Notes: generated from the sequence alone by a model not told the origin. Shown: positions 1 through 9,724, counted from the first letter of the stretch. The stretch: 64,000 bases of DNA from Streptomyces radicis (GCF_003626575.1 NZ_RBDY01000016.1:1-64000); one strand, 5' to 3'. Made by a program: numbers and translations.

Positions 1-6
1 CGCAGT

Positions 7-125
7 GTTCCGGTGGTCATGGCGGGAGGGAAACGCCCGGTTACATTCCGAACCCGGAAGCTAAGCCTCCCTGCGCCGATGGTACTGCATGGGGGACCGT
101 GTGGGAGAGTAGGACACCGCCGGAC
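7..125 (+). rRNA. rrf: 5S ribosomal RNA
   Basis: The stretch has the recognisable actinobacterial 5S sequence, including the conserved ACGCCCGGTTACATTCCGAA block at 34-53 and the GGGAGAGTAGGAC block near the 3' end. The first and last bases (GGTGG and CCGCC) pair as helix I. It is the end of an rRNA operon whose 16S and 23S genes lie before the window. The exact ends are uncertain by a few bases. Confidence 0.93.
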
Positions 126-130
126 AACCC

Positions 131-203
131 GCCCCAATAGCTCAGTCGGCAGAGCGTCTCCATGGTAAGGAGAAGGTCAACGGTTCGATTCCGTTTTGGG
201 GCT
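131..203 (+). tRNA. tRNA-Thr (anticodon GGT)
   Basis: A 73-nt cloverleaf is visible. The acceptor stem is GCCCCAA/TTGGGGC, the D stem GCTC/GAGC, the anticodon stem TCTCC/GGAGA with loop ATGGTAA, and the T arm is CGG-TTCGATT-CCG. Loop positions 34-36 read GGT, which decodes ACC and ACU (threonine). The 3' CCA is not encoded. The gene begins only about five bases after the 5S and is followed at once by a terminator, so it is probably cut out of the rRNA operon transcript. Confidence 0.95.
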
Positions 204-208
204 CAAAG

Positions 209-240
209 AAAAGGCCCTCGCCTATGGCGAGGGCCTTTTT
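209..240 (+). terminator. Rho-independent terminator of the rRNA operon
   Basis: A 14-bp perfect stem (209-222 with 226-239) has a 3-nt loop. It is flanked by an A run on the left and a T run on the right, so it can work in both directions. It ends the 5S/tRNA-Thr transcript and lies just past the stop codon of the convergent osaC gene. Confidence 0.92.
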
Positions 241-255
241 CATGCGTGCCCGCAT

Positions 256-2853
256 TCACTCCGGAATGCGCAGGGTCAGAATCGCCATGTCGTCCGAAGG
301 GGCGTCGGACGCGAAGCGCTCCACCGCGCGCAGCACGCGCGCCGCCACCGCGCCCGCGGTCAGTCCGGTGCACGAGCTGAGCACATCGGCCAGGCCGTCG
401 TCGCCCAACATCCGTGTGCCCTCGCGGCGTTCGGTCACGCCATCCGTGACACACAGCAGCACGTCGCCCGGATTCAGCATCGCCGTCTGCTCGTACAGCT
501 CCAGATCCTCGATCACGCCGAGCAGCGGCTGCGGGCTCGCGGCGGGCGCCACCGTGCCGTCCTTCGTCAGATGCAGCGGCAGCGGGTGTCCCGCGCACAC
601 CATCTTCAGCAGCGCCCCGCCCTCCGGCTGCGGCCACAACTCGCCGTACAGCAGCGTCAGGAAGCGGGAGCGGTCGCCCTCCTCCAGGATCGCGGCGTTC
701 AACCGCTCGAGCACCGCGGGGCCGCCGAGGCCCTCACGGGCCAGCAGCCGCAGCGCGTGCCTGGCGAGCCCCGTGACCGCCGCGGCCAGCGGGCCCGTTC
801 CGCACACGTCGCCGATCGCGAAGCCGTACGCGCCCTCCCTGATGGGGAAGACGTCGTAGAAGTCGCCGCCCACCTCGTTGCCCTCACCGGCCGCGCGGTA
901 GATGACCTCGACGTCCACGCCGTCGATGTCCGGCAGCTCGGGAGGCAGCAGGCTGCGCTGCAACGACTGGGAGATCGCCGTGCGTTCGCTGTACAGGCGC
1001 GCGTTGTCCAGGGCGAGCGCCGCCCTGCGTGACAGGTCCTCCGCCAGCTCCAGGATGTCCTGGCGGAACCGCTCCTCGGTCGGCTTGCCGAGCGCGAGCA
1101 GCCCGATCACCCGGTTCCGCGCGATGAGCGGCAGCACCACCGTCTCGCCGCCGACCGCGGAGGCCGTCGTCAGGCTGGTGCCCGGCGTTCGCGCGCCATG
1201 CGGCCGTCCGAGCGCCAGGCTTCTCAACGAGCTGCGCAGCGCCGTGTCATGGGCGGCGTCGGCGGGCGCGGTCCACACGCGCACGCCGAGCGTGATGTCG
1301 GGGTCCGGGGGATCGACGCGCTCGAGCAGGGCCTTGATGCCGTCGATGCGCTCCTCGTCCTCGTGGAGGACGTAGGAGAGCACCGGCTCCGAGCCGAACT
1401 CGTGGATCGTGTAGACCGCGCACCACGTGGCGAGCGTCGGCACGGTCATCTGCGCCATCAGCGCCAGCGTCTGGTTCCGGTCGAGCGTGCCCGCGAGCAG
1501 CTCGGACGCCTCCACAAGGAAGGCGAGCGAGCCACGGCGCAGCCGCTCGAGCTCGGTCAGCCGGGCCGACTCGACGGCCAGCGCGATGCGGTCGGCGGCG
1601 AACTGGAGGCGCAGCGCCTCTTCGTTGCTGTACCGGCCCGGGGTCTCCGAGGCGACGCCGAGCGAGCCCGTCAGCCTGCCCTCGACCTTCAGCGGCACCG
1701 TCACCACGGCGTGCATGCCCGTGCCCGACAGGAGGGGAACGGCGCCAGGGGCGATGGCCAGGTCCTCGTGCACCGACGGCATGCGGGCCGAGCCGTAACG
1801 CCCGCTGCCGGTCTCGACCGGGACGCGCGCGAAGCGCTGGCGGGCCGCGGGCAGCCCCGTCGTGGCGCGGACCTCCAACTCGGTCTCGTCGTCCGTCGCG
1901 AGGAGCAGGAACGCGGCGTCGCCGTCGAGCATGTCGCGGGCGCGTTCGACGGTGCGCTGGAGCAGGCCGTCCAGGTCGTCGGGCGGCGGGGAGCCGATCA
2001 ACGCGTCCAGCGGGTCGCCGGGGCGGTCGTCGCCCGACGCGGTGCCGGGGACGCGGGAGGGGCTCTGGAGGACCGCCCGCTCCTGGTCGCGGACGATGAG
2101 GCAGACCGTGGAGGGCTCGCCGTGCGCGTCGCGCACCCGCAGGTGGCAGGCGTAGACGGGGATCGTGCGGCCCTCGCTGTCGCGCAGGCCGTAGCTGCCC
2201 TCCCAGCGGGAGAGCGCCAGCGCCTCGGCGATGCCCGTGCCCGTGCCGGGGGTCTGGGGCCAGGCGGCCAGGTCGGCCAGGGGCTTGCCGACGACCTGCT
2301 CCGCGGTGTAGCCGAACAGCTCCTTGGCGTCGTCGTTCCACGCCGTGATCGTGTCGGCCCTGTCGACCTGGACGACGGCGACCCGGACGCGGGTGTCGCT
2401 CACGGGGAGGGCCTCGTCGGGCAGCACGGGGCCCGCGGCGCGGGTGCCGACGGGGAGCGCCTGCTGGTCGAGGCGGAACCAGACGCTCTTGTCGATGGCG
2501 GTGTAGTCCACGCCCCACCGGGAGGCGAGGGCCGCGCACAGCAGGAGGCCGCGGCCGCCCTCGCTGCTGAGGTCGAGCCTGCCGCGGGAGACCTCGGCGA
2601 GCGGCAACTCGCGCTCGGGGTGGCGGTCGACGACCTCGATGCGGACGCCCTGCGGGTCGCGCAGGCAGCGGACCTCGGCGGATGTGCCCGCGTGCACCAC
2701 GGCGTTGGTCACCAACTCGCTGGTCAGGACGACGGCGTCCTCGATCAGGTCGGTGAGGCCCCAGCCCTGGAGAGTGTCCCGCACGAAGCCCCGCGCGGTG
2801 GCGACCGAGCGTCCGACCGGCTCGAAGGTGGCCGCAGCTCGCGCGGTGATCAC
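256..2853 (-). CDS. osaC: OsaC-like multidomain phosphatase/anti-sigma regulator
   Basis: An 865-residue soluble protein with, in order, an RsbW-like HATPase domain (about 1-130), a PAS domain (about 165-280), two GAF domains (about 300-440 and 455-625) and a C-terminal PP2C/SpoIIE phosphatase (about 640-865, with the GGDFYD metal motif). This is the architecture of Streptomyces OsaC, which acts on SigB-type signalling and is needed to return to balance after osmotic shock. It is divergent from osaA across 232 bp, as in S. coelicolor. The role is transferred from that family and context. GTG and ATG codons further in exist, but this start keeps the whole HATPase domain. Confidence 0.87.
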   Translation of the reverse strand: MITARAAATFEPVGRSVATARGFVRDTLQGWGLTDLIEDAVVLTSELVTNAVVHAGTSAEVRCLRDPQGVRIEVVDRHPERELPLAEVSRGRLDLSSEGGRGLLLCAALASRWGVDYTAIDKSVWFRLDQQALPVGTRAAGPVLPDEALPVSDTRVRVAVVQVDRADTITAWNDDAKELFGYTAEQVVGKPLADLAAWPQTPGTGTGIAEALALSRWEGSYGLRDSEGRTIPVYACHLRVRDAHGEPSTVCLIVRDQERAVLQSPSRVPGTASGDDRPGDPLDALIGSPPPDDLDGLLQRTVERARDMLDGDAAFLLLATDDETELEVRATTGLPAARQRFARVPVETGSGRYGSARMPSVHEDLAIAPGAVPLLSGTGMHAVVTVPLKVEGRLTGSLGVASETPGRYSNEEALRLQFAADRIALAVESARLTELERLRRGSLAFLVEASELLAGTLDRNQTLALMAQMTVPTLATWCAVYTIHEFGSEPVLSYVLHEDEERIDGIKALLERVDPPDPDITLGVRVWTAPADAAHDTALRSSLRSLALGRPHGARTPGTSLTTASAVGGETVVLPLIARNRVIGLLALGKPTEERFRQDILELAEDLSRRAALALDNARLYSERTAISQSLQRSLLPPELPDIDGVDVEVIYRAAGEGNEVGGDFYDVFPIREGAYGFAIGDVCGTGPLAAAVTGLARHALRLLAREGLGGPAVLERLNAAILEEGDRSRFLTLLYGELWPQPEGGALLKMVCAGHPLPLHLTKDGTVAPAASPQPLLGVIEDLELYEQTAMLNPGDVLLCVTDGVTERREGTRMLGDDGLADVLSSCTGLTAGAVAARVLRAVERFASDAPSDDMAILTLRIPE

Positions 2854-3085
2854 GTCACTCCCCCAAGGGTCTGTCGTTCGGTCCCGGCGCCTCGTCGGCG
2901 GCCGAAGGCCAGATTACTGACGTCGTCCGGCTCGGCGGACGGCGCATCCGATGATTTCCCCCCTGACGCGGAAACAGTGGTATGCGATGCTGCCGAACTG
3001 TTATCGCCCGGTCTGTTGGGAGTGAAACACTGGAAGGGCTCGATGGGACAGTCAGGGCGGAAGGTCGACCTGCGGGAGGGACACA

Positions 3086-6000
3086 GTGGTGTCTGACGGA
3101 GCAGTTGCGCGTACCGACACGGCCGCGCGATCGAGGAGGCCGAGGAACGGTGGCACGGTGGAAGTCGACGCCGCCGCCCTGAACCGGCTCGTCTCGGCGC
3201 TCGAGGCGATGCGGGACGGCAACCTCCGGAAGCGGTTGACCGTGGTGGGCGAGGGCCCGATGGCGGAGGTCGCGGCGCTGTACAACGAGGTCGCGGACCG
3301 CAATCTGCACCTCACCAACCAGCTGGCCAGGGTGCGGCGGGTGGTGGGGCGCGAGGGCAAGCTGACCGAGCGCGTCGAGATCGGACTGCTCCAGGGCGCC
3401 TGGGCCAAGGCCGTCGACGACGCCAACGAGCTGGTCGACGACCTGGTGCAGCCGGTGGCCGAGGTGGGCCGCGTCGTCACCGCCGTCGCGGACGGCGACC
3501 TCGGCCAGCGGATGGACCTGCGCGCGCAGACGGAGAACGGCACGAGCCGCCCGTTGCGCGGGGAGTTCCTGCGGGTGGGCCGGACGGTCAACAGGATGGT
3601 CAACCAGCTCTCCGAGTTCACCGTGGAGGTGACGCGGGTCGCGAGCGAGGTCGGGACCGAGGGCAAGCTGGGCGGTCAGGCCAAGGTGCCGGGTGTCTCC
3701 GGCTCGTGGAAGGACCTCACCGACTCGGTCAACACGATGGCGTCCCGGCTGACGGCGCAGGTCCGCGACATCTCCACCGTGACCAAGGCGGTGGCCGACG
3801 GCGATCTGTCGCGCAAGGTGACCGTGCACGTCGCGGGCGAGATGCTGGAGCTCAAGAACACCGTCAACACGATGGTGGACCAGCTCTCGTCGTTCCAGTC
3901 CGAGGTGACCCGGGTGGCGCGCGAGGTGGGCACCGACGGCGTGCTCGGCGGCCAGGCGCGGGTGGACGGGGTGAGCGGGGCCTGGAAGGACCTGACGGCC
4001 TCGGTGAACCTCATGGCGGGCAACCTCACGCGTCAGGTGCGGGAGATCTCCGAGGTCACCAGGGCCGTCGCCGACGGAGACCTGTCGCAGAAGATCACGG
4101 TGACGGCGCGCGGCGAGATCGCCGGGCTCGCGGACACGTTGAACGCCATGACGGAGCGGCTCTCGTCGTTCGCCGACGAGGTCACCAGGACCGCCATGGA
4201 GATCGGCACGGACGGCACCCTGGGCGGACAGGCGCGCGTGCAGGGCGTGGCCGGGGTGTGGAAGGAGCTGACCGACTCGGTCAACACCGCCTTCAGGAAC
4301 CTGTCGGACCAGGTTCGCGACATCGCGCAGGTGACGACGGCCGTGGCCAACGGCGACCTGTCCAAGAAGGTCACCGTCCGGGTCTCGGGCGAGATGCTCG
4401 AGCTGAAGAACACCGTGAACACGATGGTCGACCAGCTGTCGTCGTTCCAGGCTGAGGTCACCCGCGTCGCGCTGGAGATCGGCACGCAGGGCACGTTGGG
4501 CGGGCAGGCGTCGGTCAAGGGGCTCGCGGGGGCGTGGAAGGACCTCACCGATTCGGTGAACACGGTCTTCAGGAACCTGTCGGACCAGGTGCGGGACATC
4601 GCGGGCGTGACGACCGCGGTGGCGCACGGGGACCTGTCGCAGAAGGTGACCGCGAACGTCTCGGGCGAGATGCTCGAGCTGAAGAACACCGTCAACAGGA
4701 TGGTCGACCAGCTCTCGTCGTTCGCCGAGGAGGTCACGAGGGTCGCGACCGAGGTCGGGATCGAGGGACGGCTCGGCGGCCAGGCGTCCGTCGACGGCGT
4801 CAGCGGGACCTGGAAGGCGCTGACCGACTCCGTCAATCAGATGGCGGGCAATCTCACCGATCAGGTGCGGAACATCGCGCAGGTGACCACCGCCGTGGCC
4901 AACGGCGACCTGTCGCGGAAGATCGACGTGGACGCCAGGGGCGAGATCCTGGACCTGAAGAACACCGTGAACACGATGGTGGACCAGCTGTCGTCGTTCG
5001 CGAAGCAGGTGACCCGCGTCGCGCGCGAGGTGGGCACCGAGGGGCGGCTCGGCGGCCAGGCGCAGGTGGCGGACGTGGCCGGTGTGTGGCGCGATCTGAC
5101 CGACTCCGTCAATGACATGGCGTCGAACCTGACCGATCAGGTGCGGAACATCGCGCAGGTCGCCACCGCGGTGGCGCGCGGTGATCTGTCGCAGAAGATC
5201 ACGGTGGAGGCGCGGGGTGAGTTCCTCGAGCTCAAGGACACCCTCAACCGCATGGTGGACCAGCTGCTCTCCTTCGCCGACCAGGTCACGCGGGTGGCCA
5301 GGGAGGTGGGCACCGAGGGTCGCCTCGGCGGCCAGGCCGAGGTGGAGGGCGTCGCGGGGACCTGGAAGGACCTCACCCAGTCCGTCAACGAGATGGCGAA
5401 CAACCTGACGTCGCAGGTGCGGCAGATCTCGGAGGTCACCGCGGCGGTGGCGACGGGCGACCTCACGCGGAAGATCACCGTCGGCGCCCGCGGCGAGATC
5501 CTGGAGCTGGTCACCACGGTGAACACGATGGTGGACCAGCTCTCCTCGTTCGCGGACGAGGTGACCCGGGTCGCGCGCGAGGTGGGCACCGAGGGGCGGC
5601 TCGGCGGCCAGGTGGAGGTGCGCGGCGTCGCGGGCACCTGGAAGAACCTGAAGGACAACGTCAACCTGATGGCCCGCAGCCTCACGACCCAGGTGCGGAA
5701 CATCTCGGAGGTGGCCTCGGCGGTCGCGAACGGCGACCTGTCCCGGAAGGTCACCGCGGAGGCGAGTGGCGAGGTCGCGGAGCTGGCCGACACGGTCAAC
5801 CGGATGGTGACCACGCTGTCGTCGTTCGCCGCCGAGGTCACGCGCGTGGCGCGCGAGGTGGGGACGGAGGGCCGCCTGGGCGGTCAGGCCAACGTGCCCG
5901 GGGTGTCCGGGACATGGCTCGACCTGACCGAGTCGGTGAACTCGATGGCGTCCAACCTCACCCTCCAGGTCCGCAACATCACGACGGTCACCACCGCGAT

Positions 6001-8662
6001 CGCCGCGGGCGACCTGACCAAGAAGATCAACGTCGAGGCGCGCGGGGAGATCCAGCAGCTCACCGAGACGCTCAACACGATGGTCGACCAGCTGTCGCTC
6101 TTCGCCGAGCAGGTGACGAAGGTGGCCCGCGAGGTGGGGATCGAGGGGCAGTTGGGCGGGCAGGCGCGGGTGCCCGGTGTGGCCGGGACGTGGAAGGATC
6201 TGACGGAGTCGGTCAATGAGATGGCCGGGAACCTGACGCAGCAGGTGCGCGGGATCGCCCGGGTGGCGACGTTCGTGACCAGGGGTGACCACAACGTCAG
6301 CATCAGCGCCGACGCCGCGGGCGAGATCCTGGTCGTCCAGGAGAGCGTCAACGCGATGATCAGGAACCTTCGCGAGGCCACGCAGGTCAACAAGGAGCAG
6401 GACTGGCTCAAGGGCAACCTGGCCCGCATCTCGGCCATGATGCAGGGCCGCCGCGACCTGAAGGACGTCGCGACGCTGATCATGAGCGAGCTGTGCCCGG
6501 CCGTCGCGGCGCAGCACGGCGGGTTCTACCTCTCGGTGCCGGTGGACGGCGAGGAGGAGGACCTGGTCGCGGGGGCGGGCGAGGACGACGCGTACGAGCT
6601 GCGGATGATCGCGGCCTACGGGTACGCGCCCGACGCGCAGGCGCTGTCGTTCCGGCCCGGCGAGGGGCTGATCGGCACGGCGGCGGGTGAGCGGCGGATC
6701 ATGCAGTTCGGGCCGACGCCCGAGGGCTATCTGCGGATCTCCTCGGGGCTGGGGCAGGCGCCGCCGGTGACGGTGATCATCCTGCCGGTGCTCTTCGAGG
6801 ACCGGGTGCTCGGCGTGCTCGAGCTGGCGTCGTTCAAGCCGTTCACCCAGATCGAGCGCGACTTCCTCGCGCAGATGGCCGAGATGATCGCGACGAGCGT
6901 CAACACGATCAGCGTCAACACCAGGACGGGCATGCTGCTGACGCAGTCGCAGCAGCTCGCCGAGCAGCTGCGGGCGCAGACGGCCGAGTTGGAGCGGCAG
7001 CAGAAGGCGCTAGAGGAGTCCAACGCCGAGCTGAAGGACAAGGCGGACCTGCTCGCCAAGACGAACCACAACATCGAGCTGAAGAACTCCGAGATCGAGG
7101 AGGCCAGGCGCGGCCTCCAGGAGCGCGCGGAGCAGCTCGCCGTCTCGATGCGGTACAAGTCGGAGTTCCTGGCGAACATGTCGCACGAGCTGCGCACCCC
7201 GCTGAACTCCCTGCTGATCCTGGCCAAGCTGCTCGCGGACAACGCCGAGGGCAATCTCTCGCCGAAGCAGGTGGAGTTCGCGGAGACGATCCACGGCGCG
7301 GGCTCGGACCTGTTGCAGCTGATCAACGACATCCTGGACCTGTCGAAGGTCGAGGCGGGCAAGATGGACGTCAGCCCGGCGCGCATCGCGCTGGTGCAGC
7401 TGGTGGACTACATCGAGGCGTCGTTCCGGCCGCTGACCGCGGAGAAGAACCTGGAGTTCTCCGTGCGGGTCTCGCCCGAGCTGCCAGCGACGCTGCACAC
7501 GGACGAGCAGCGGCTGCTCCAGGTGCTGCGCAACCTGCTGTCGAACGCGGTCAAGTTCACGGACACGGGCTCGGTCGAGCTGGTGATCAGGCCGGCGGGC
7601 GGCGAGGTGCCCCACGACATCCGCGAGCAGATGCTGGAGAGCGGGTCGGTGCTGACGGCCGACGCGCCGCTGGTGGCGTTCGCCGTCTCGGACACCGGGA
7701 TCGGGATCGCCGCGGGCAAGATGCGGGTGATCTTCGAGGCGTTCAAGCAGGCGGACGGCACCACGAGCCGGAAGTACGGCGGGACGGGCCTCGGCCTTTC
7801 GATCAGCCGGGAGATCGCGCGGCTGCTCGGCGGTGAGATCCACGCGGCGAGCGAGCCGGGCCGGGGGTCCACGTTCACGCTGTACCTGCCGCTCCAGCCG
7901 ACCGAGCTGCCGCCGCCCGGTTATGGGCAGTTGGCGAGCGGGACGCTCAGCTCCGAGGCGGCGTCGGCGGCCGAGCCCGCGCGGGTCGAGGCGGCGGCCG
8001 AGCCGAAGGCGATCGAGGCGGGCGGGACGGGCGGCGCGGCCGGGGAGGCCGGGGAGGCCGGGCCTGTCGAGGCGGCCGCGGGCACGGACGCGCAGCACCG
8101 GCAGGAGCGCCAGGGCCGGGAGGCGACCATCGCCGCGGAGCGGGCAGCGGAGTCGCTCACCAAGCGGCACCGGGAGCGTTTCATGGAGAACGGCCACGCC
8201 AAGGAGCGCGACCCCGAGCCCGCCGTGAGGGCGGGGGCGCGGGCCACGGAGGCCGCGCGCAGGCGGGCGTTCCGGGACTTCAGGGGCCGTAAGGTGCTGA
8301 TCGTCGACGACGACGTGCGCAATGTGTTCGCGCTGACCAGCGTGCTCGAACAGCACGGCCTGCGCGTCCTCTACGCCGAGAACGGGCGGGAGGGCATCGA
8401 GGTGCTCGAGTCCAACGAGGACGTGGCGCTCGTGCTGATGGACATCATGATGCCGGAGATGGACGGCTATTCGACGACGGCCGCGATCCGGCGGATGCCG
8501 CAGTTCGCCGGGCTGCCGATCATCGCGCTCACCGCGAAGGCGATGAAGGGCGACCGGGAGAAGAGCATCGAGTCGGGGGCCTCCGACTATGTGACCAAGC
8601 CGGTGGACACCGACAACCTGCTCACGGTGATGGGCCAGTGGATGGAGAGCGGTGGCGCGTGA
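3086..8662 (+). CDS. osaA: OsaA-like poly-HAMP hybrid histidine kinase
   Basis: A 1858-residue hybrid sensor kinase with no membrane segment. About 1000 residues of tandem HAMP units follow the N-terminus, then a GAF domain (about 1105-1290), a coiled coil, a HisKA domain with His1367 in the SHELRTP motif, an HATPase domain (about 1455-1610), an Ala/Glu-rich linker and a receiver domain with Asp1786 in the LMDIMMPEMDG motif. It matches OsaA, the kinase of the Streptomyces osmoadaptation pathway, and is followed by osaB. Two GTG codons in a row (3086 and 3089) sit behind GGAGGG at 3075-3080. Either may be the start. Confidence 0.88.
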   Translation: MVSDGAVARTDTAARSRRPRNGGTVEVDAAALNRLVSALEAMRDGNLRKRLTVVGEGPMAEVAALYNEVADRNLHLTNQLARVRRVVGREGKLTERVEIGLLQGAWAKAVDDANELVDDLVQPVAEVGRVVTAVADGDLGQRMDLRAQTENGTSRPLRGEFLRVGRTVNRMVNQLSEFTVEVTRVASEVGTEGKLGGQAKVPGVSGSWKDLTDSVNTMASRLTAQVRDISTVTKAVADGDLSRKVTVHVAGEMLELKNTVNTMVDQLSSFQSEVTRVAREVGTDGVLGGQARVDGVSGAWKDLTASVNLMAGNLTRQVREISEVTRAVADGDLSQKITVTARGEIAGLADTLNAMTERLSSFADEVTRTAMEIGTDGTLGGQARVQGVAGVWKELTDSVNTAFRNLSDQVRDIAQVTTAVANGDLSKKVTVRVSGEMLELKNTVNTMVDQLSSFQAEVTRVALEIGTQGTLGGQASVKGLAGAWKDLTDSVNTVFRNLSDQVRDIAGVTTAVAHGDLSQKVTANVSGEMLELKNTVNRMVDQLSSFAEEVTRVATEVGIEGRLGGQASVDGVSGTWKALTDSVNQMAGNLTDQVRNIAQVTTAVANGDLSRKIDVDARGEILDLKNTVNTMVDQLSSFAKQVTRVAREVGTEGRLGGQAQVADVAGVWRDLTDSVNDMASNLTDQVRNIAQVATAVARGDLSQKITVEARGEFLELKDTLNRMVDQLLSFADQVTRVAREVGTEGRLGGQAEVEGVAGTWKDLTQSVNEMANNLTSQVRQISEVTAAVATGDLTRKITVGARGEILELVTTVNTMVDQLSSFADEVTRVAREVGTEGRLGGQVEVRGVAGTWKNLKDNVNLMARSLTTQVRNISEVASAVANGDLSRKVTAEASGEVAELADTVNRMVTTLSSFAAEVTRVAREVGTEGRLGGQANVPGVSGTWLDLTESVNSMASNLTLQVRNITTVTTAIAAGDLTKKINVEARGEIQQLTETLNTMVDQLSLFAEQVTKVAREVGIEGQLGGQARVPGVAGTWKDLTESVNEMAGNLTQQVRGIARVATFVTRGDHNVSISADAAGEILVVQESVNAMIRNLREATQVNKEQDWLKGNLARISAMMQGRRDLKDVATLIMSELCPAVAAQHGGFYLSVPVDGEEEDLVAGAGEDDAYELRMIAAYGYAPDAQALSFRPGEGLIGTAAGERRIMQFGPTPEGYLRISSGLGQAPPVTVIILPVLFEDRVLGVLELASFKPFTQIERDFLAQMAEMIATSVNTISVNTRTGMLLTQSQQLAEQLRAQTAELERQQKALEESNAELKDKADLLAKTNHNIELKNSEIEEARRGLQERAEQLAVSMRYKSEFLANMSHELRTPLNSLLILAKLLADNAEGNLSPKQVEFAETIHGAGSDLLQLINDILDLSKVEAGKMDVSPARIALVQLVDYIEASFRPLTAEKNLEFSVRVSPELPATLHTDEQRLLQVLRNLLSNAVKFTDTGSVELVIRPAGGEVPHDIREQMLESGSVLTADAPLVAFAVSDTGIGIAAGKMRVIFEAFKQADGTTSRKYGGTGLGLSISREIARLLGGEIHAASEPGRGSTFTLYLPLQPTELPPPGYGQLASGTLSSEAASAAEPARVEAAAEPKAIEAGGTGGAAGEAGEAGPVEAAAGTDAQHRQERQGREATIAAERAAESLTKRHRERFMENGHAKERDPEPAVRAGARATEAARRRAFRDFRGRKVLIVDDDVRNVFALTSVLEQHGLRVLYAENGREGIEVLESNEDVALVLMDIMMPEMDGYSTTAAIRRMPQFAGLPIIALTAKAMKGDREKSIESGASDYVTKPVDTDNLLTVMGQWMESGGA
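3770..6253 (+). repeat. Nine 276-bp tandem repeats encoding double-HAMP units in osaA
   Basis: Units begin at 3770, 4046, 4322, 4598, 4874, 5150, 5426, 5702 and 5978, exactly 276 bp (92 codons) apart. A longer first unit with a four-residue insertion lies before them and a shorter, diverged unit follows from 6254. Each unit encodes two HAMP modules, marked by A-V-A-x-G-D-L and by E-V-G-x-x-G-x-L-G-G-Q. Confidence 0.95.
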
Positions 8663-9049
8663 TCTTCCCTACCCTCCCCGCCCACGCGGAACTTTCGAGG
8701 TGGAGAGGTCGTTCTGGCAATGTGTGCAGCGGAGTTCGCCGGGATCGGGGTGCGTGGTATCGTGACGCAGCGCGATGCGTTGATCACCGGACGCCTCGTG
8801 CTGCTGATCGCAGGGTGATCGGACAGGACGTTTTCTGGTGTAGCGGGGGCCGGGCCGGAGATCTTCCGGCGTCTCGCGACCGGGCGAGAGCCCATCGGAT
8901 GCCACCACGTGGCAGCGTGGGGTGTACCAGGCTCGCTGGCAATGGTGCCGGGGAGGATGTCAACATGTCCGGCACAGGACCGGACGGCGTGAGGGTGCCG
9001 TCCACAACGGCGGCGCCACGCCGCGCCGCAGGGGCAAGGAGGACGGGCC
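8663..9049. other. Intergenic region osaA-osaB (387 bp)
   Basis: No gene is supported here. The region contains a 7-bp inverted repeat (GATCACC at 8782-8788, GGTGATC at 8814-8820) and ends in a strong AAGGAGG at 9036-9042. Its size suggests that osaB has its own promoter. I could not find a convincing SigB-type (GNNT-N14-16-GGGTAY) match by eye. Confidence 0.5.
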
Positions 9050-9724
9050 ATGGTGCAGAAGGCCAAGATCCTCCTGGTCGATGACCGACCCGAGAATCTG
9101 CTGGCGCTTGAGGCGATTCTCTCGGCGCTGGATCAGACGCTGGTCCGGGCATCGTCAGGGGAGGAAGCGCTCAAGGCGCTGCTCACGGAGGACTTCGCGG
9201 TCATCCTGCTCGACGTTCAGATGCCGGGCATGGACGGCTTCGAGACGGCCGCTCACATCAAACGGCGTGAGCGGACGCGCGACATCCCCATCATCTTCCT
9301 GACCGCGATCAACCACGGCCCCCACCACACGTTCCGGGGCTATGCCGCGGGCGCGGTCGACTACATCTCCAAGCCGTTCGACCCGTGGGTGCTGCGGGCG
9401 AAGGTGTCGGTCTTCGTCGACCTCCACATGAAGAACATGCAACTGCGCGAGCAGGCCCTGCTGTTGCGCCGCGAGCTCGAGGGCGGGCAGCCGGGCGACG
9501 GCGACAGGACGGCGGGCGGCCTGCTGCCCGAGCTGTCCGCGCGCCTCGCCGCGGTCGAGGAGCAGGCCGAGGTGCTGACCAAGGAGCTCTCCGAGTCGGG
9601 AGCGGGCACGGCCGTGTCCACGGCCGCCCATCTCGAACGGAAACTGTCCGGTCTGCGCAGGGCACTTGACGCGCTCCAGCCGGGCGCGGTCGAGCGGGAC
9701 ACCGTGGAGTCACAGCCCGGTTGA
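9050..9724 (+). CDS. osaB: OsaB-like orphan response regulator
   Basis: A 224-residue protein with a receiver domain (about 5-120; phospho-acceptor Asp55 in LLDVQMPGMDG, conserved Lys in the SKPFD motif). A long alpha-helical, coiled-coil-like C-terminus (about 125-205) replaces a DNA-binding domain. This is the layout of OsaB, required for osmoadaptation and development in Streptomyces. The partner kinase is expected to be OsaA. Output is probably through protein contacts. The ATG follows AAGGAGG by seven bases. Confidence 0.9.
   Translation: MVQKAKILLVDDRPENLLALEAILSALDQTLVRASSGEEALKALLTEDFAVILLDVQMPGMDGFETAAHIKRRERTRDIPIIFLTAINHGPHHTFRGYAAGAVDYISKPFDPWVLRAKVSVFVDLHMKNMQLREQALLLRRELEGGQPGDGDRTAGGLLPELSARLAAVEEQAEVLTKELSESGAGTAVSTAAHLERKLSGLRRALDALQPGAVERDTVESQPG

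Noticed and set aside
3770..6253. CRISPR or satellite-like array
   Set aside because: The period is 276 bp, in frame, and each unit encodes HAMP modules; there are no short repeats with unique spacers.
2855..6517. Long open frame on the minus strand (1220 codons) antisense to osaA
   Set aside because: Its product is a low-complexity His/Arg/Leu repeat that mirrors the HAMP repeat. High G+C keeps such frames open. osaA has clear domains and a ribosome site.
8663..9049. SigB-type promoter for osaB
   Set aside because: Expected from the biology of osaB, but I could not place a convincing GNNT and GGGTAY pair with 14-16 bases between.
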